Shown here piece after piece: positions 42,378 through 51,394 of a stretch of DNA of 64,000 bases. Origin of the DNA: JALYLC01 sp035696365. Lineage in GTDB: Bacteria; Actinomycetota; Thermoleophilia; Gaiellales; JALYLC01. The stretch lies in contig DASRQS010000021.1 of NCBI GenBank assembly GCA_035696365.1, positions 3,940-67,939 on the forward strand. The letters run 5' to 3'. The position numbers and the translations under genes were made by a program. The notes beneath the pieces are model-generated. The model was not told where the DNA came from, ran no database searches, and was given only the letters and a program-made list of their open reading frames with translations. Positions within the stretch are counted from its first letter, which is position 1. Each line of letters starts with the position of its first letter.

Positions 42378-44035
42378 GTCGCCTGCTCCGCGCGGCGATC
42401 CTCGCGGTCACCCTCGGCATCGGCGGGATCGCCGCGCCGTTTGCGTCCGCCGATCTCTTCGGCCGGGTGAGCGGCTCGGCCCCCCAGGGCGGACCGTTCT
42501 TCCCCCTCGCGGCCGTGTCGGTCACCGCAACCGACGCCACTGGCACGGTGCTCGCCACCGCGCTCAGCGACGTCACCGGGCAGTACCGCCTGGTTGGCGT
42601 CGGCCAGGCTGGAGTCGCCACCCCGGCGCTGACCGTCACCTATGCATACACCGACCCCTGCGAGGACGCCGCACACCAAAAGCTCGCGGCGCTCCAGCGC
42701 GTCGCCGCAGGCGCAACGGGGACGCTGCCGCTCGTGTATCTCGATGCGCTCAGGATGTGCGCCGCGCCCTCGTCCGATTTCCGCGTACCCGTGCCGGTGC
42801 CGACGGCCTATGTGGACAGCGCGGACGGGCGCGTGATCGGCCCACCCGGTGCCGTTGCCTACGTGCGAGTCCCGATCGGTGTTCCCTCCGGCGTCCCGCA
42901 GCTCTACGGCCTCTCGCTCTGGACCAAGGGCTTCGCCGACACCGGCTTCAAGAACGGAGCGCTGGCACTCGGCGGCAACTACGACCCCAGCGTCAACTCT
43001 CCCACCGAATTCCGCATCAAGCTGCCGCTCGCGGCCGGAAGTGGGCCAATCACCCTTTCCTACGGCGGATCGGGCCCAGGCACCCTCCTGATCGGCACCG
43101 TCACCGTACTCAACTCCGCCGACCCTGCCACATACCACACGCCCGGAACGGACATCGAGATCGCACTCGACGTCTCCGCCACAATGAAGCGCACCGACCC
43201 GCACGGCCTGCGCAGCGACGCCGTGCGCTCACTGCTCGTACTCACCGGCCCGGCCGATCGCATCGGCGCGCTCACTTTCAACGATCACGCGCAGCCGATC
43301 TTCGGGCTCCAAGCGGTCGCAGCCACAAGCGCATCCACACTCGCGAACCTCGTCGACAAGCGCCTCGCCGATAGCGGCGGAACCGATGACGACGCCGGGC
43401 TCGAAGGCGCCTACGACGCACTCAGCTCACCAAAGACCTACGACCCCGCGCGCGCAAAGACCGTGATCTTGCTCACCGACGGCACGCGCCACGCAGGCGA
43501 CGACCGCAGCGCTCACTTGCTGCTCCGCGCCAATCCCAGCGGCCACGCCTGGCCCGTCTGCGTCGTCGCCCTCGGTTCGAGGATCGCCGCGACAAACGAG
43601 ACGCGCCTCCAGCGCATCGCGACCGAAACGCGTGGCCAATACGTCCCAGCACGCACGCCCGCCACCCTCGGCGCCGCATTCCGCCGGTGCCTCGCCATCG
43701 CGACCGGCAGGCAGACGCTCGCCGACCGCGCCGTCAGGCTCGCAAAGCGCGTGACAATCAGACGGATCACAGCAAAGATCGCGCCGAACACCACAATCGC
43801 GACATGGTTCGCGGAGTTCGCTGCGGGAAGCGGAGAGCGGCCAGTCCTGATCGATCCCAGCGGCGCCTCGCACACATCCGCTGCTCCGGGCAAGAACGTC
43901 TCGTTCCGGACAGGCCGGACATTCGCCCTCTTCACCGCTCTTCACCCGCGACCGGGCACATGGACGCTCCTGCTCTCGCCCGACCCCCGCGCGAACAGTC
44001 GAAGTGTCAGGCGCGTAACGGTGACCGCTGCCTGA
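42374..44035 (+). CDS. Secreted von Willebrand A domain protein, third paralogue, altered MIDAS
   Basis: A 553-residue paralogue, again coupled by ATGA. Signal peptide about 1-26 ending PFASA. The beta domain starts DLFGRVSGSAPQGG, the Cys pair is in TDPCEDA and RMCAAPS. The VWA first motif is DVSATMKRTD, so the third MIDAS position Ser becomes Thr and the Gly is lost; GGTDDDAGLEGAYDAL and LLTDGTRHAG are kept. Metal binding may therefore be weaker or different. HAWPVCVVALGSR and RRCLAIATG keep the late Cys. The C-terminus ends in a beta domain (LFTALHPRPGTWTLLLS). Crp/Fnr gene 44203 follows in the same direction. Confidence 0.87.
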   Translation: MSRLLRAAILAVTLGIGGIAAPFASADLFGRVSGSAPQGGPFFPLAAVSVTATDATGTVLATALSDVTGQYRLVGVGQAGVATPALTVTYAYTDPCEDAAHQKLAALQRVAAGATGTLPLVYLDALRMCAAPSSDFRVPVPVPTAYVDSADGRVIGPPGAVAYVRVPIGVPSGVPQLYGLSLWTKGFADTGFKNGALALGGNYDPSVNSPTEFRIKLPLAAGSGPITLSYGGSGPGTLLIGTVTVLNSADPATYHTPGTDIEIALDVSATMKRTDPHGLRSDAVRSLLVLTGPADRIGALTFNDHAQPIFGLQAVAATSASTLANLVDKRLADSGGTDDDAGLEGAYDALSSPKTYDPARAKTVILLTDGTRHAGDDRSAHLLLRANPSGHAWPVCVVALGSRIAATNETRLQRIATETRGQYVPARTPATLGAAFRRCLAIATGRQTLADRAVRLAKRVTIRRITAKIAPNTTIATWFAEFAAGSGERPVLIDPSGASHTSAAPGKNVSFRTGRTFALFTALHPRPGTWTLLLSPDPRANSRSVRRVTVTAA

Positions 44036-44124
44036 ATCGGCGAACGCCGAAAGCCCGCGGGCACGCAGCTCACGTTTGCCGCCTCCATCCGCTCCCGCCG
44101 GCTTCGAGCCCCCGACCACACACG

Positions 44125-44140
44125 CTCATTCGGAAATGAG
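44125..44140. promoter_or_regulatory. Palindrome upstream of the second Crp/Fnr gene
   Basis: CTCATTCGGAAATGAG has 6-bp inverted arms around CGGA, located 63 bp before the GTG start. It is a plausible site for autoregulation, although it does not match the CRP consensus closely. Confidence 0.35.
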
Positions 44141-44202
44141 GTCTTGGGTGGGCGCGCCGCTCGGGGTGTTCGCGCTCCAGGCTGCGTGGTAGGTTCGTCG
44201 CT

Positions 44203-44910
44203 GTGGACTGGCCCATGTTCGCCGGCGTGCCCCCGGCGGAGATCGAACGCCTCGTCGCTGCCGGGCGCCGGCGGCGGTTCAAGCGCGGCGAGGTCGTGGT
44301 GCACGACGGCGATCCGGCCGATGCCCTGCACCTCGTGCGGAAGGGCCACTTCGCGGTGAGGATGATGACCCCGCTCGGCGATGTCGCGCTGCTCTCGATC
44401 GTGGGGCCAGGCGAATCGTTTGGCGAGCTCGCGCTGCTGCTGCCCGAGCCGGTGCGCAGCGCAACCGTCGAAGCGCTCGAGCCCGCGGAGACCCTGGCAC
44501 TCGCACGCAGCACGTTCCTCGAGCTCCAGGCACGCCATCCCGAGGTCAGCGAGACGCTGCTGCGGCTGCTCGGCGAGCACGTGCAGCGGCTCTCGCGGCG
44601 CGTCCTCGTCGCCCACTACCTGGCTGCCGACGCGCGCGTCCGCCACGCCGTCCACGAGCTCGCTACCATCGCCTACCGAGACGACCCCGCCGGCGCCATC
44701 CCCTTGACGCAGGAGCAACTCGCCGGCTACGCCGGGGTCGCCCGCGCGACGGTCAATCGCGTCCTTCGCGAAGAGGAAGCACATGGCCACGTGACGCTCG
44801 AGCGCGGCCGCACGATCGTGCACGACCCGGACGCGATCGCTCGCCGCATCGCCGGCATGCGGCCTAGTCCCGGCCCTGCAGCGCCCTGGGCTCGCAGCAA
44901 CGCCTCGTAG
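44203..44910 (+). CDS. Crp/Fnr family regulator with intact cNMP cassette
   Basis: A 235-residue paralogue of the regulator at 24033 (shared FKRGEVVVHDGDPADALH and RKGHFAVRMMTPLGDVALLS pattern). The phosphate-binding cassette GESFGELALLLPEPVRSATV keeps the Glu and Arg used to bind cAMP/cGMP. The HTH is PLTQEQLAGYAGVARATVNR with VLREEEAHGHVTLERGR. It ends in a Pro/Ala-rich tail. It follows the vWA triplet by 167 bp and could control it; a nucleotide cyclase is encoded at 56109-59138. Confidence 0.93.
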   Translation: MDWPMFAGVPPAEIERLVAAGRRRRFKRGEVVVHDGDPADALHLVRKGHFAVRMMTPLGDVALLSIVGPGESFGELALLLPEPVRSATVEALEPAETLALARSTFLELQARHPEVSETLLRLLGEHVQRLSRRVLVAHYLAADARVRHAVHELATIAYRDDPAGAIPLTQEQLAGYAGVARATVNRVLREEEAHGHVTLERGRTIVHDPDAIARRIAGMRPSPGPAAPWARSNAS

Positions 44911-45053
44911 CCGGAGTCTCGGCTGTCGAGCGGGCGAGACTCCCGCTCCGGAAACGCATCGGAGGAGTGTGACGGCGGTGACACTCCGACCGTTACAGAG
45001 GCGAGCGACACGCTTACCTCGGAACGACCAACAGCCTCGGTCAGTGGTATCCG

Positions 45054-45299
45054 TTGGCGCCGACTGGCAGCCCAGAGCCCGGCGGTTGCCGATTCGCCCC
45101 CGGTAGCCTCCACACGTTTCGGGCCTTCTGGATGGCGACGCCAGCCGCCGGCTACTACTACGGCCATGCGCAGGTCGACTTCCACTACACGAATGGGCCA
45201 AGCTTCGGAAAGGTCGACATCTATCCCACGACCGTCAGCGACTGGAGCTCCGCCTACCGCTACCAGGGTCCAGGATATTCCTACTGCTGCCACAACTGA
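45054..45299 (+). CDS. Small Cys/aromatic-rich ORF, possible gene fragment
   Basis: A frame from TTG 45054 (open since 44982, no ATG/GTG) encodes about 81 residues with unusual composition: HTFRAFWMATPAAGYYYGHA, DFHYTNGPSFGKVDIYP, and a Tyr/Cys-rich end YSYCCHN. The aromatic-rich, beta-like composition differs from shadow ORFs, so this may be the remains of a secreted protein whose start has been lost. No family is recognised. Confidence 0.35.
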   Translation: MAPTGSPEPGGCRFAPGSLHTFRAFWMATPAAGYYYGHAQVDFHYTNGPSFGKVDIYPTTVSDWSSAYRYQGPGYSYCCHN

Positions 45300-45347
45300 C
45301 ACTCGCAATGCCGGTAGCCGGGAGCTCGCGGTCGGCAGCAAACGAGG

Positions 45348-45363
45348 CCCCGCCTAGGCGGGG
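45348..45363. terminator. Perfect hairpin, possible terminator
   Basis: CCCCGCCTAGGCGGGG, a perfect 16-base palindrome preceded by AACGAGG, lies after the small ORF ending at 45299. No T-run follows. It may be a terminator of the high-GC type. Confidence 0.45.
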
Positions 45364-45368
45364 ACTCG

Positions 45369-45599
45369 ATGCGTTTGAGCCGAGTGACTCCCGAAGCCTT
45401 CGTCGCCGACTACGACGACGACATGGGCGGCCTGTGGGGCGTTGTGGGCGCACGCTCGCGCGAGGAAGTCAAGCGTCAGGTGTCAACGCGGCTGTCCCGA
45501 GGGGGTGTCCAGACAAAGGGCGTCGTCGTCGTGATCGCCACGAAGCCGAGCCGTTCCAGGATTGGCCGGCTGTCATCCGACGCGTCGACTTGGAGGTAG
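45369..45599 (+). CDS. Small ORF, probable truncated hypothetical protein
   Basis: 76 codons. The first 37 residues (VTPEAFVADYDDDMGGLWG, VVGARSREEVKRQ) read like a small conserved actinobacterial protein with a GGLWGVV motif, but the rest is antisense to the GNAT gene and loses that character. I think the gene is truncated by the neighbouring sequence. Confidence 0.35.
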   Translation: MRLSRVTPEAFVADYDDDMGGLWGVVGARSREEVKRQVSTRLSRGGVQTKGVVVVIATKPSRSRIGRLSSDASTWR

Positions 45600-46288
45600 C
45601 GGACACCGCGCCGGGCCGCCAGCGACGCCCGGTACGCAACGACGGCCCTGTAGATGCCTTGCCCGCGCCAGCCAGGGCGTGTCGCACCGCCCCACAGAGT
45701 CGCGAACTCGGTCTCGAGAGCGAATCGCACCCATCCAGCGCACACGAGGTCAGCTCCCGCCTCCGCCACGACAACGACAAGCGCATCGGGGTCGACTGCG
45801 CGCTCACTCTCCAGCGACGACGGCAAGAAGCCATGATCGCCACCCCACACCAGCTCTTCAAGACGGGAGATCCGTTCGAGGTCAGCCCGCTCGACGACTT
45901 CGCGCAACGCAACCCCATCCGGTAGTTGCGCCGCCGCGGCGATCACCGGCACTGGCGCGACCACGACGGCCTCGGTCTCCTCGGCGACGAAGCCCGCCCG
46001 GCGCAGGCGCTCGGCGAGGTCGGCCGGCTGGTCGTGTCCGTACAACTTCCACTCAACCGGCTCGCCACGCTCGGCGAAGACGCGGACTTGGCGCGCGATC
46101 AACGCGTCCAGGTCCGTTCCTTCGAGCCCGCCAAGGTCGCGATAACTGATAAAGCCGCGACGCGGCAACCCGACGATCCGCAGCAGAGGCCCGTCGCGCT
46201 CGACACGAGCGCTCGCCGGTAGGCGCTCGGCATCCATGCGGAGCTGCGCGTCGAAGGCCGCAAGCAGCATTCTCGTATCGACGCTCAT
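45476..46288 (-). CDS. GNAT-family N-acetyltransferase
   Basis: A 270-residue protein with a C-terminal acetyltransferase domain (about 130-260). The acetyl-CoA-binding motif A is TRPGWRGQGIYRAVVAYRA, then GVRYLQVDASDDSRPILERL and GFVAITTTTPFVW. The N-terminal half may be a degenerate second GNAT fold. Substrate unknown. It is divergent from the site-2 protease gene (121 bp). Confidence 0.87.
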   Translation of the reverse strand: MSVDTRMLLAAFDAQLRMDAERLPASARVERDGPLLRIVGLPRRGFISYRDLGGLEGTDLDALIARQVRVFAERGEPVEWKLYGHDQPADLAERLRRAGFVAEETEAVVVAPVPVIAAAAQLPDGVALREVVERADLERISRLEELVWGGDHGFLPSSLESERAVDPDALVVVVAEAGADLVCAGWVRFALETEFATLWGGATRPGWRGQGIYRAVVAYRASLAARRGVRYLQVDASDDSRPILERLGFVAITTTTPFVWTPPRDSRVDT

Positions 46289-46409
46289 CGAAGCGAAGCT
46301 ACCATCACCACACCGCCGCGGCTGCTTCTTGCATCGCCGGATCAGTCTCGGCAGGCGCTTAACTTCGATCTAACGCGGGCATTCGCGTCGGCAGCGCTAC
46401 CGTGAGTGC

Positions 46410-47282
46410 GTGAGCACGCCCACGCCCGCGCCTGAGCACGAGCCGCTGTTCCCCCCGCGGATTCCGGCGGAGCCCGCCGTGGACGAGCGGCCGATCCACC
46501 CGCAGGGCTCCCTGCGCATGTGGGCGCGCCGCGTCGGCGGGCCCGTCATCGCGGCGATCGTGTTCGGCTTCCAATGGCTGCTCAAGCTCAAGGTGCTGCT
46601 GCTCGCCGCCGCGAAGTTCAAATTCGTCGCCACCGCGGTGACGATGGTCGTCTCGGTCGGTGCGTACACGCTGCTGTGGGGCTGGCCCTTCGCGGCGCTC
46701 TTCGTGCTGCTGATCTTCGTACACGAGCTCGGCCACGCGCTTTGGCTGCGCCACGAGGGCATTCCATCGAGTGCGCCGGTGTTCATCCCGTTCCTCGGCG
46801 CCGTGATCGGAATGCGCGGGATGCCGAAAGACGCCTATGTCGAGGCGAAGGTTGGACTCGCCGGACCCGTGTTGGGCACGCTCGGCGCCGCCGTCGTGCT
46901 CGGGCTCGGCGAGCTCCTGAACTCCGACCTGCTGCGCGCCGCCGGCCATACGGGCTTCCTGCTCAACCTCTTCAACCTGCTGCCGATCGTGCCACTCGAC
47001 GGCGGGCGTGCGATGGCCGCCATCCATCCCGCACTCTGGATCGCGGGCATCGCGGGACTCGCGGCCCTGCTCATCGTGGCGCCCAACGCGCTGCTGATCC
47101 TGATCCTCTTCTTCGCCGCGCGCGAGGCCTGGTCCCGCTACCGCTCGCGTCACGAGACCGCGACCGCGACCGCCGGCTACTACAGCGTGCCCGCGTCACG
47201 CCGCGTCCTGATCGCGGTCGTCTACGTCGGCGTGGCCGCCGTCTGCGTGCTCGGAATGCGCGCGGGCTACGTCCGCACCTAA
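46410..47282 (+). CDS. Site-2-protease-like M50 membrane metalloprotease
   Basis: A 290-residue polytopic protein. The zinc site HELGH lies in LLIFVHELGHALWLRHEG (about 107-124), and the second ligand motif is FNLLPIVPLDGGRAM (LDGG). Six or so TM helices surround them. Family members cleave within membranes, often releasing anti-sigma factors; no substrate is evident nearby. The N-terminus is a Pro-rich cytoplasmic tail. GTG start at 46410. Confidence 0.9.
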   Translation: MSTPTPAPEHEPLFPPRIPAEPAVDERPIHPQGSLRMWARRVGGPVIAAIVFGFQWLLKLKVLLLAAAKFKFVATAVTMVVSVGAYTLLWGWPFAALFVLLIFVHELGHALWLRHEGIPSSAPVFIPFLGAVIGMRGMPKDAYVEAKVGLAGPVLGTLGAAVVLGLGELLNSDLLRAAGHTGFLLNLFNLLPIVPLDGGRAMAAIHPALWIAGIAGLAALLIVAPNALLILILFFAAREAWSRYRSRHETATATAGYYSVPASRRVLIAVVYVGVAAVCVLGMRAGYVRT

Positions 47283-47507
47283 ACCGACGAACGAGGCTCG
47301 GCACAAGTGCGGATGCGAGGATTCGGCATCCATGCTGACCGGATGCCGAATTGGAGAGCTCCTGGCGCTCGAGCCCGCCGCTCAGCGCCATCGCAACGGC
47401 GCCCGGCAGCTCGTGTTCCCCTCGCCGGCTGGCGGGTACGACGACGCGAAGCGCTTGCTCGAGTACGAGCCACGGGTAGAACCACGTGAACGGCCTGGCT
47501 GATCCGC

Positions 47508-47807
47508 TTACCCGGTCTGTGCAATGAGCGCGCGAAGGAGTCGGTTTGCTGTCGTCGTGCCGCGGCCCCAACCGGTAAGCGCGAAGGTCCCACCGGTAGT
47601 GATCGTCGCCTCGATCGTCGATGGTGCGCGCTCCATCAAGGAGACCGTCAGCCTGGGTCCCGACCCCAAGATACCTGTCCTGAAGACCAGCATACCGGGA
47701 CGGCTCCCGGGCGCGAAGTACGTCATACCCTGCTGAGACGCGACTCGCCGTGTGGTGCTTTCGGCGCTTTCCAACGACGTCGTGAGTGTGCCGCGGACGA
47801 CGGTCAT
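47508..47807 (-). CDS. Small beta-rich hypothetical protein
   Basis: A 99-residue product with Thr/Gly-rich alternating segments (RPGMLVFRTGILGSGPRLTV, ATITTGGTFALTGWGRGTTT) and no Cys. It starts 36 bp after the CYTH-CHAD stop in the same direction, so it is likely co-transcribed. No family is recognised. Confidence 0.5.
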   Translation of the reverse strand: MTVVRGTLTTSLESAESTTRRVASQQGMTYFAPGSRPGMLVFRTGILGSGPRLTVSLMERAPSTIEATITTGGTFALTGWGRGTTTANRLLRALIAQTG

Positions 47808-47843
47808 AGCTTCACCTCAGTCTGCAGATTCGGTGTGGTGGGT

Positions 47844-49529
47844 TCATGGGCGAGTGCTCCCATCGCAAGCGCGGCATCTGCGCACCGACTGCCGGTTGAA
47901 CGGATGCTGCTCGCCAAATGTGCCGGGGGAGGGGCGGGCGCGTTCGAGTTGCTCGCGGAACGCCCGCCAGCGCTTGCCGGAAAGCTGACCGTACGCGGCC
48001 GGGAACCGCGCTCGTAGCGCGATCGTCGACTGTCGGTGGCGTTCGGCGATCTCGCCCATGGCGAAGATCGTTGCGGGGTCGATGTCGTCGCTGCCTGAGG
48101 CGGCGAGGTGCCGCAGGCGGTCGATGGCGACGTAAGCGTCCTGGTGCAGGCCGAGGACGTCCTGCACGACAACGATCCGTTTGATCAACGGTCGTGTCTG
48201 GTCGGGGTAGAGGCCGCCCAGGAACTCCAGCGCGTAGCGGAGGCGCTTGCAGCGGATCCTGAGCCGGTGGTAGCTGATTGCCGGCGAATCGGGGCTGATC
48301 TGATCGCCGGCTTTGCGAACCGCTCGGTAGCGACTCTCGATCAAGTCGGGAGCGAGGGCGCGAGCGGGCTGCGAGGCCTGTCCCGATCGATGAGCGTGGC
48401 GGGCCCGCAGCGTGCGGCCGAGGCGGCTGACCAGCGCTTCGTAGCGGCGCGAGTCGAGCATCTCGAGCATCGTTGCGCGCGCGGTCTCGTGTTGCTCCTG
48501 CAGCAGTGAGTGGAGCAGCTCTAGCGCTCGGCGGTCCGTTGCTTCGCCCGTAGCGAGCCAGTCGTCGAGTTGCTCGATCTGGACGTCGAGGTCTCGAACG
48601 GCGCCCAGTATCTGGCCGACCCAGACGAGCTCCTCGCGCGCTTTCAGTGCGGCCTCGGGCAGCACGGCGGCGAAAAGTGCCATTGCTGCCCGGAGTCGGC
48701 GGTTCGCGACGCGCATGTCATGCAGCGCCTCGATGTCGTCTCCGAGTCGCGTGCCGGGCTCCTTGGCGAGCAAGGCCGAGAATTGCCGGCGCAGGACGGC
48801 CAGGGCGACCGCCCCGATAGTCATCTCCGGGTCGATCTCGCTCACGCCGAATCGCGGAACCGGAGGCCCGAGGTCATAGGACAGAAGCCCGACCTCGAAC
48901 TTGCTGAGACCCGCAGGCTGCAACGCGCACGCGTCACGCAACTCGAGAACGAACGGCTCGAGCACCTGTGCCGCGGCTGGTGGCACCTCGATCTCGACCC
49001 GTTGCAGTCGCACCGGGGATCCTCCCCGAGGCGGACGGATCGCGGTCTCGTCGAACGCGATCGTCCCCGAGGGCGAGCCCGGGGCGTTGAGGACGAAGGT
49101 GCGGCGGCGAGTGCGCACCTCGAACAACGGCAGGAGTCGCTTCCTCCCTCTCAGCGCACGCACACGCCGGCCTACAGGCCCGCCGGCGCGTAGCAGTGTC
49201 TGCAGGTCTGCGCCTTCCAGGCGCTCACTCAACTCGAGACGGCTGCGTAGTCCTGGAACGCCGCCCGAAACTGGGTTGAGACCTTTCAAGCTGGCCTCGG
49301 CTCCATGCCGGCGACCGAGACGGCGAATCCGAAGTGCATAACCCGCGTTCCGGAAGCGCCAATCGTCGGTCTCAAAGTAGACCTCGACCTGGATCACGCC
49401 GGAGCCGTCTGCAGCGACTTCCACGGCCGACGGGTCATTCCGCCTCTCCGGCTGATCCAGCCAGCGCTGCACGGGACGAAAGTCGACCGCGTCAAACTGC
49501 CATTCGACATCCCGCACACCCTCAGTCAT
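47844..49529 (-). CDS. CYTH-CHAD domain protein (triphosphatase/polyphosphate-related)
   Basis: About 561 residues. The N-terminal CYTH-type tunnel fold (about 1-210) has VIQVEVYFETDDWRFRNAGY, ALRIRRLG and RTRRRTFVLNAPGS, though the usual ExExK start is degenerate (VRDVEWQFDAV). The C-terminal CHAD helical domain (about 240-520) has its His/Arg-rich motifs: EALHDMRVANRRLRAAM, GAVRDLDV and YHRLRIRCKRLRYALEF. CHAD binds polyphosphate and CYTH hydrolyses triphosphate. ATG 49529 (MTEGVRDVEW) is preferred to the upstream 49556. Confidence 0.9.
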   Translation of the reverse strand: MTEGVRDVEWQFDAVDFRPVQRWLDQPERRNDPSAVEVAADGSGVIQVEVYFETDDWRFRNAGYALRIRRLGRRHGAEASLKGLNPVSGGVPGLRSRLELSERLEGADLQTLLRAGGPVGRRVRALRGRKRLLPLFEVRTRRRTFVLNAPGSPSGTIAFDETAIRPPRGGSPVRLQRVEIEVPPAAAQVLEPFVLELRDACALQPAGLSKFEVGLLSYDLGPPVPRFGVSEIDPEMTIGAVALAVLRRQFSALLAKEPGTRLGDDIEALHDMRVANRRLRAAMALFAAVLPEAALKAREELVWVGQILGAVRDLDVQIEQLDDWLATGEATDRRALELLHSLLQEQHETARATMLEMLDSRRYEALVSRLGRTLRARHAHRSGQASQPARALAPDLIESRYRAVRKAGDQISPDSPAISYHRLRIRCKRLRYALEFLGGLYPDQTRPLIKRIVVVQDVLGLHQDAYVAIDRLRHLAASGSDDIDPATIFAMGEIAERHRQSTIALRARFPAAYGQLSGKRWRAFREQLERARPSPGTFGEQHPFNRQSVRRCRACDGSTRP

Positions 49530-49713
49530 CGGAGGCGCACCGCGGTGCGAAGACATGACGCTGCTCGCACATTGTCTCCACGTCCTTCGTGAGGTTGCGA
49601 AAATGCCGGCTTTGGTGAATGCGGGTCTAGGAGCCCGCGAGTCGATCCTGCGCGGCCGGCAGGCGCCCGCGGCCGAGAGCGGTCACCACCGAGATCCGCG
49701 AATCAGTCTCGGC

Positions 49714-49884
49714 TCAGTCATACAGTCCTGCGTGCCCATAACGCACGTGCGTGCAGCCGGTCAGATTCCGAAGGGTCGCGAGCACGCCATCGTCATCCGC
49801 GCGCCAGTATATGCCGCCACCGTTGCTCAAACGCCCCCGCAGCCGACGAGCAGGCGAACGGCTGATGATCTCTTGCGGGGTCAT
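49714..49884 (-). CDS. Possible small gene or gene fragment
   Basis: A 56-codon frame from ATG 49884 with coding-like composition: MTPQEIISRSPARRLRGR, LSNGGGIYWRADDDGVLATL, TGCTHVRYGHAGLYD. Upstream in another minus-strand frame (about 49890-49990) is ETVEAPGLVGEHVTAVVWAG, which may be the front of the same protein separated by a frameshift. Not recognised. Confidence 0.35.
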   Translation of the reverse strand: MTPQEIISRSPARRLRGRLSNGGGIYWRADDDGVLATLRNLTGCTHVRYGHAGLYD

Positions 49885-50530
49885 GCCCTTCGGCGTCGTC
49901 CAGCGGAGGCTTCTCCGACCCAGCCCAGACGACCGCCGTCACGTGTTCGCCAACGAGCCCTGGGGCCTCCACGGTCTCCTCGAAATCCATCGGCATACTC
50001 GGGCTGGAGCCTCCGCGCACTACCCCGATGCGGGAAACTCGCGCGTAGCCTGGCGTCGCAGGACTTCGAGGCCGGCCACGGCGAGAGCGATCAGGATCGG
50101 GGTGGTGATCCATCTGCGTGCGGCGGGCGTGGGCGACCAGGCGAGCAAAGCGCCGACGTCTCAAGCCGCACGGGTCAGGTGACCGTTGGCGCGTCCGTCA
50201 GGGCGGGCGCGTGGCGCTGCGCTCTCCGGGCTCTTCTGACCTCCAATGCCCCCAACCGGACAAGTGGAGGCTGCGTTCGACTGTTGCGCCGCATGCAGCG
50301 CAGCGGCCGCGTTGAATAACCGCCCCGTAGGGGTGCTGCCGCGGCTGCTGCAGGATCGTCGGGTGCAGATCCAGGCAGGACCCATCTCATAGTGATCGTA
50401 CGCCTCAGTGATCTCGCCACCGTCACCGTCTCTCGGGACGTCGCATCGCATGTTTGATGCTTCCGCCTGGCGAGATCGGTCACATCGGGGATAGCCGCAC
50501 ACCGGCTGCGGGAAAGCCGCAGCGTTTCCG
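49885..50530. other. Gene-poor stretch
   Basis: No convincing full gene. Apart from the possible frameshifted piece at 49890-49990, a minus-strand frame from ATG 50451 starts plausibly (DGGEITEAYDHYEMGPAWIC) but decays into low-quality sequence and lacks a ribosome site. Together with the next stretches this looks like eroded DNA. Confidence 0.4.
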
Positions 50531-50746
50531 TCACGGATCGGTGGCGTCGCGGTCGTCTCGCTCGCGCTCGTCGAGGCGCTGGGCCTCTTCTAGCTCGTCT
50601 GCTCGCTCATCCGCTTCGATGTCCCGCTCGCGTGAGCGCGCGATCGCGGCGCGACGGCTAAGCACGCCAGCGACTTGCGGGTCATCCTGCGATGACTTGC
50701 CGAGCGTTTCGGCGGGCCCTCCGCCCGTTGACGGGCTAGATGTCAT
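50531..50746 (-). CDS. Small highly charged protein
   Basis: A 71-codon gene from ATG 50746 with an excellent GGAGG 7 nt upstream. After a Ser/Gly N-terminus the product is an Arg/Glu/Asp-rich helix (ARSRERDIEADERADELEEA, QRLDERERDDRDATDP) probably forming a coiled coil. The longer frame upstream of this ATG is shadow-like. Function unknown. Confidence 0.55.
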   Translation of the reverse strand: MTSSPSTGGGPAETLGKSSQDDPQVAGVLSRRAAIARSRERDIEADERADELEEAQRLDERERDDRDATDP

Positions 50747-51394
50747 GACCGAACCTCCGAACCTGGTTGGGGGCGTTGATCGACGCGCTTCTCCGCAGTC
50801 TCGCAGGCGTGGCAAGCCGAACCTCGTCGGCGTCGGCGAACGTGGACTCGCTCGATCCGCTAGCTCGTGAGAATGGTGACGTTGTCTGGGCGGTCGATCG
50901 ACCGCCGCGGGCGCGTAACCCTGTGTGCGGCGTGACGGTGGAACCCACAGGCTGCGTCGTCCGCGTAGGCACGACGATGCCGGCATGGGCACCACGCCGC
51001 GGCGCACGCTGCGGCTGTACGCCAGCGCCCTGTGCCGAGATGCTCGTGGCTGGCAAGCCGGTTGTCCTGTTGCTCTGCCGCCTGCATCACGACACGCTGA
51101 AGCGCAGCACCAACGCGCCCCGGCTCACACGCGACTGGGCGCCTTGAACTCCAATAGCTAGAGGACGATCTCATGCCGAAGCACCGCGCGTGGTATTCGA
51201 CGAGACACCTGCAACCAAGCACCACGACAATTCGCGATGCATCGAGGGCAACAACATCGAGGACCGAAACCTCGCCCGCGGCACGGGCAAGCTGCCGCTG
51301 TGCATTCGCTGCGCCGCGCTCAACGCTGCTGGGAAGTAACCTCATACCACTCCGGGCCCTGCACCGGTTCGACCGCCGCCATCCGGCGACCACG
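50747..51394. other. Gene-poor stretch
   Basis: A plus-strand frame (50767-51147) has a mixed Cys-rich composition without a ribosome site, and other frames look like shadows. I see no supported gene. Confidence 0.4.

Noticed and set aside
49555..50319. 254-codon plus-strand ORF
   Set aside because: Composition is shadow-like (His, Arg, Pro rich), no ribosome site and no recognisable motif.
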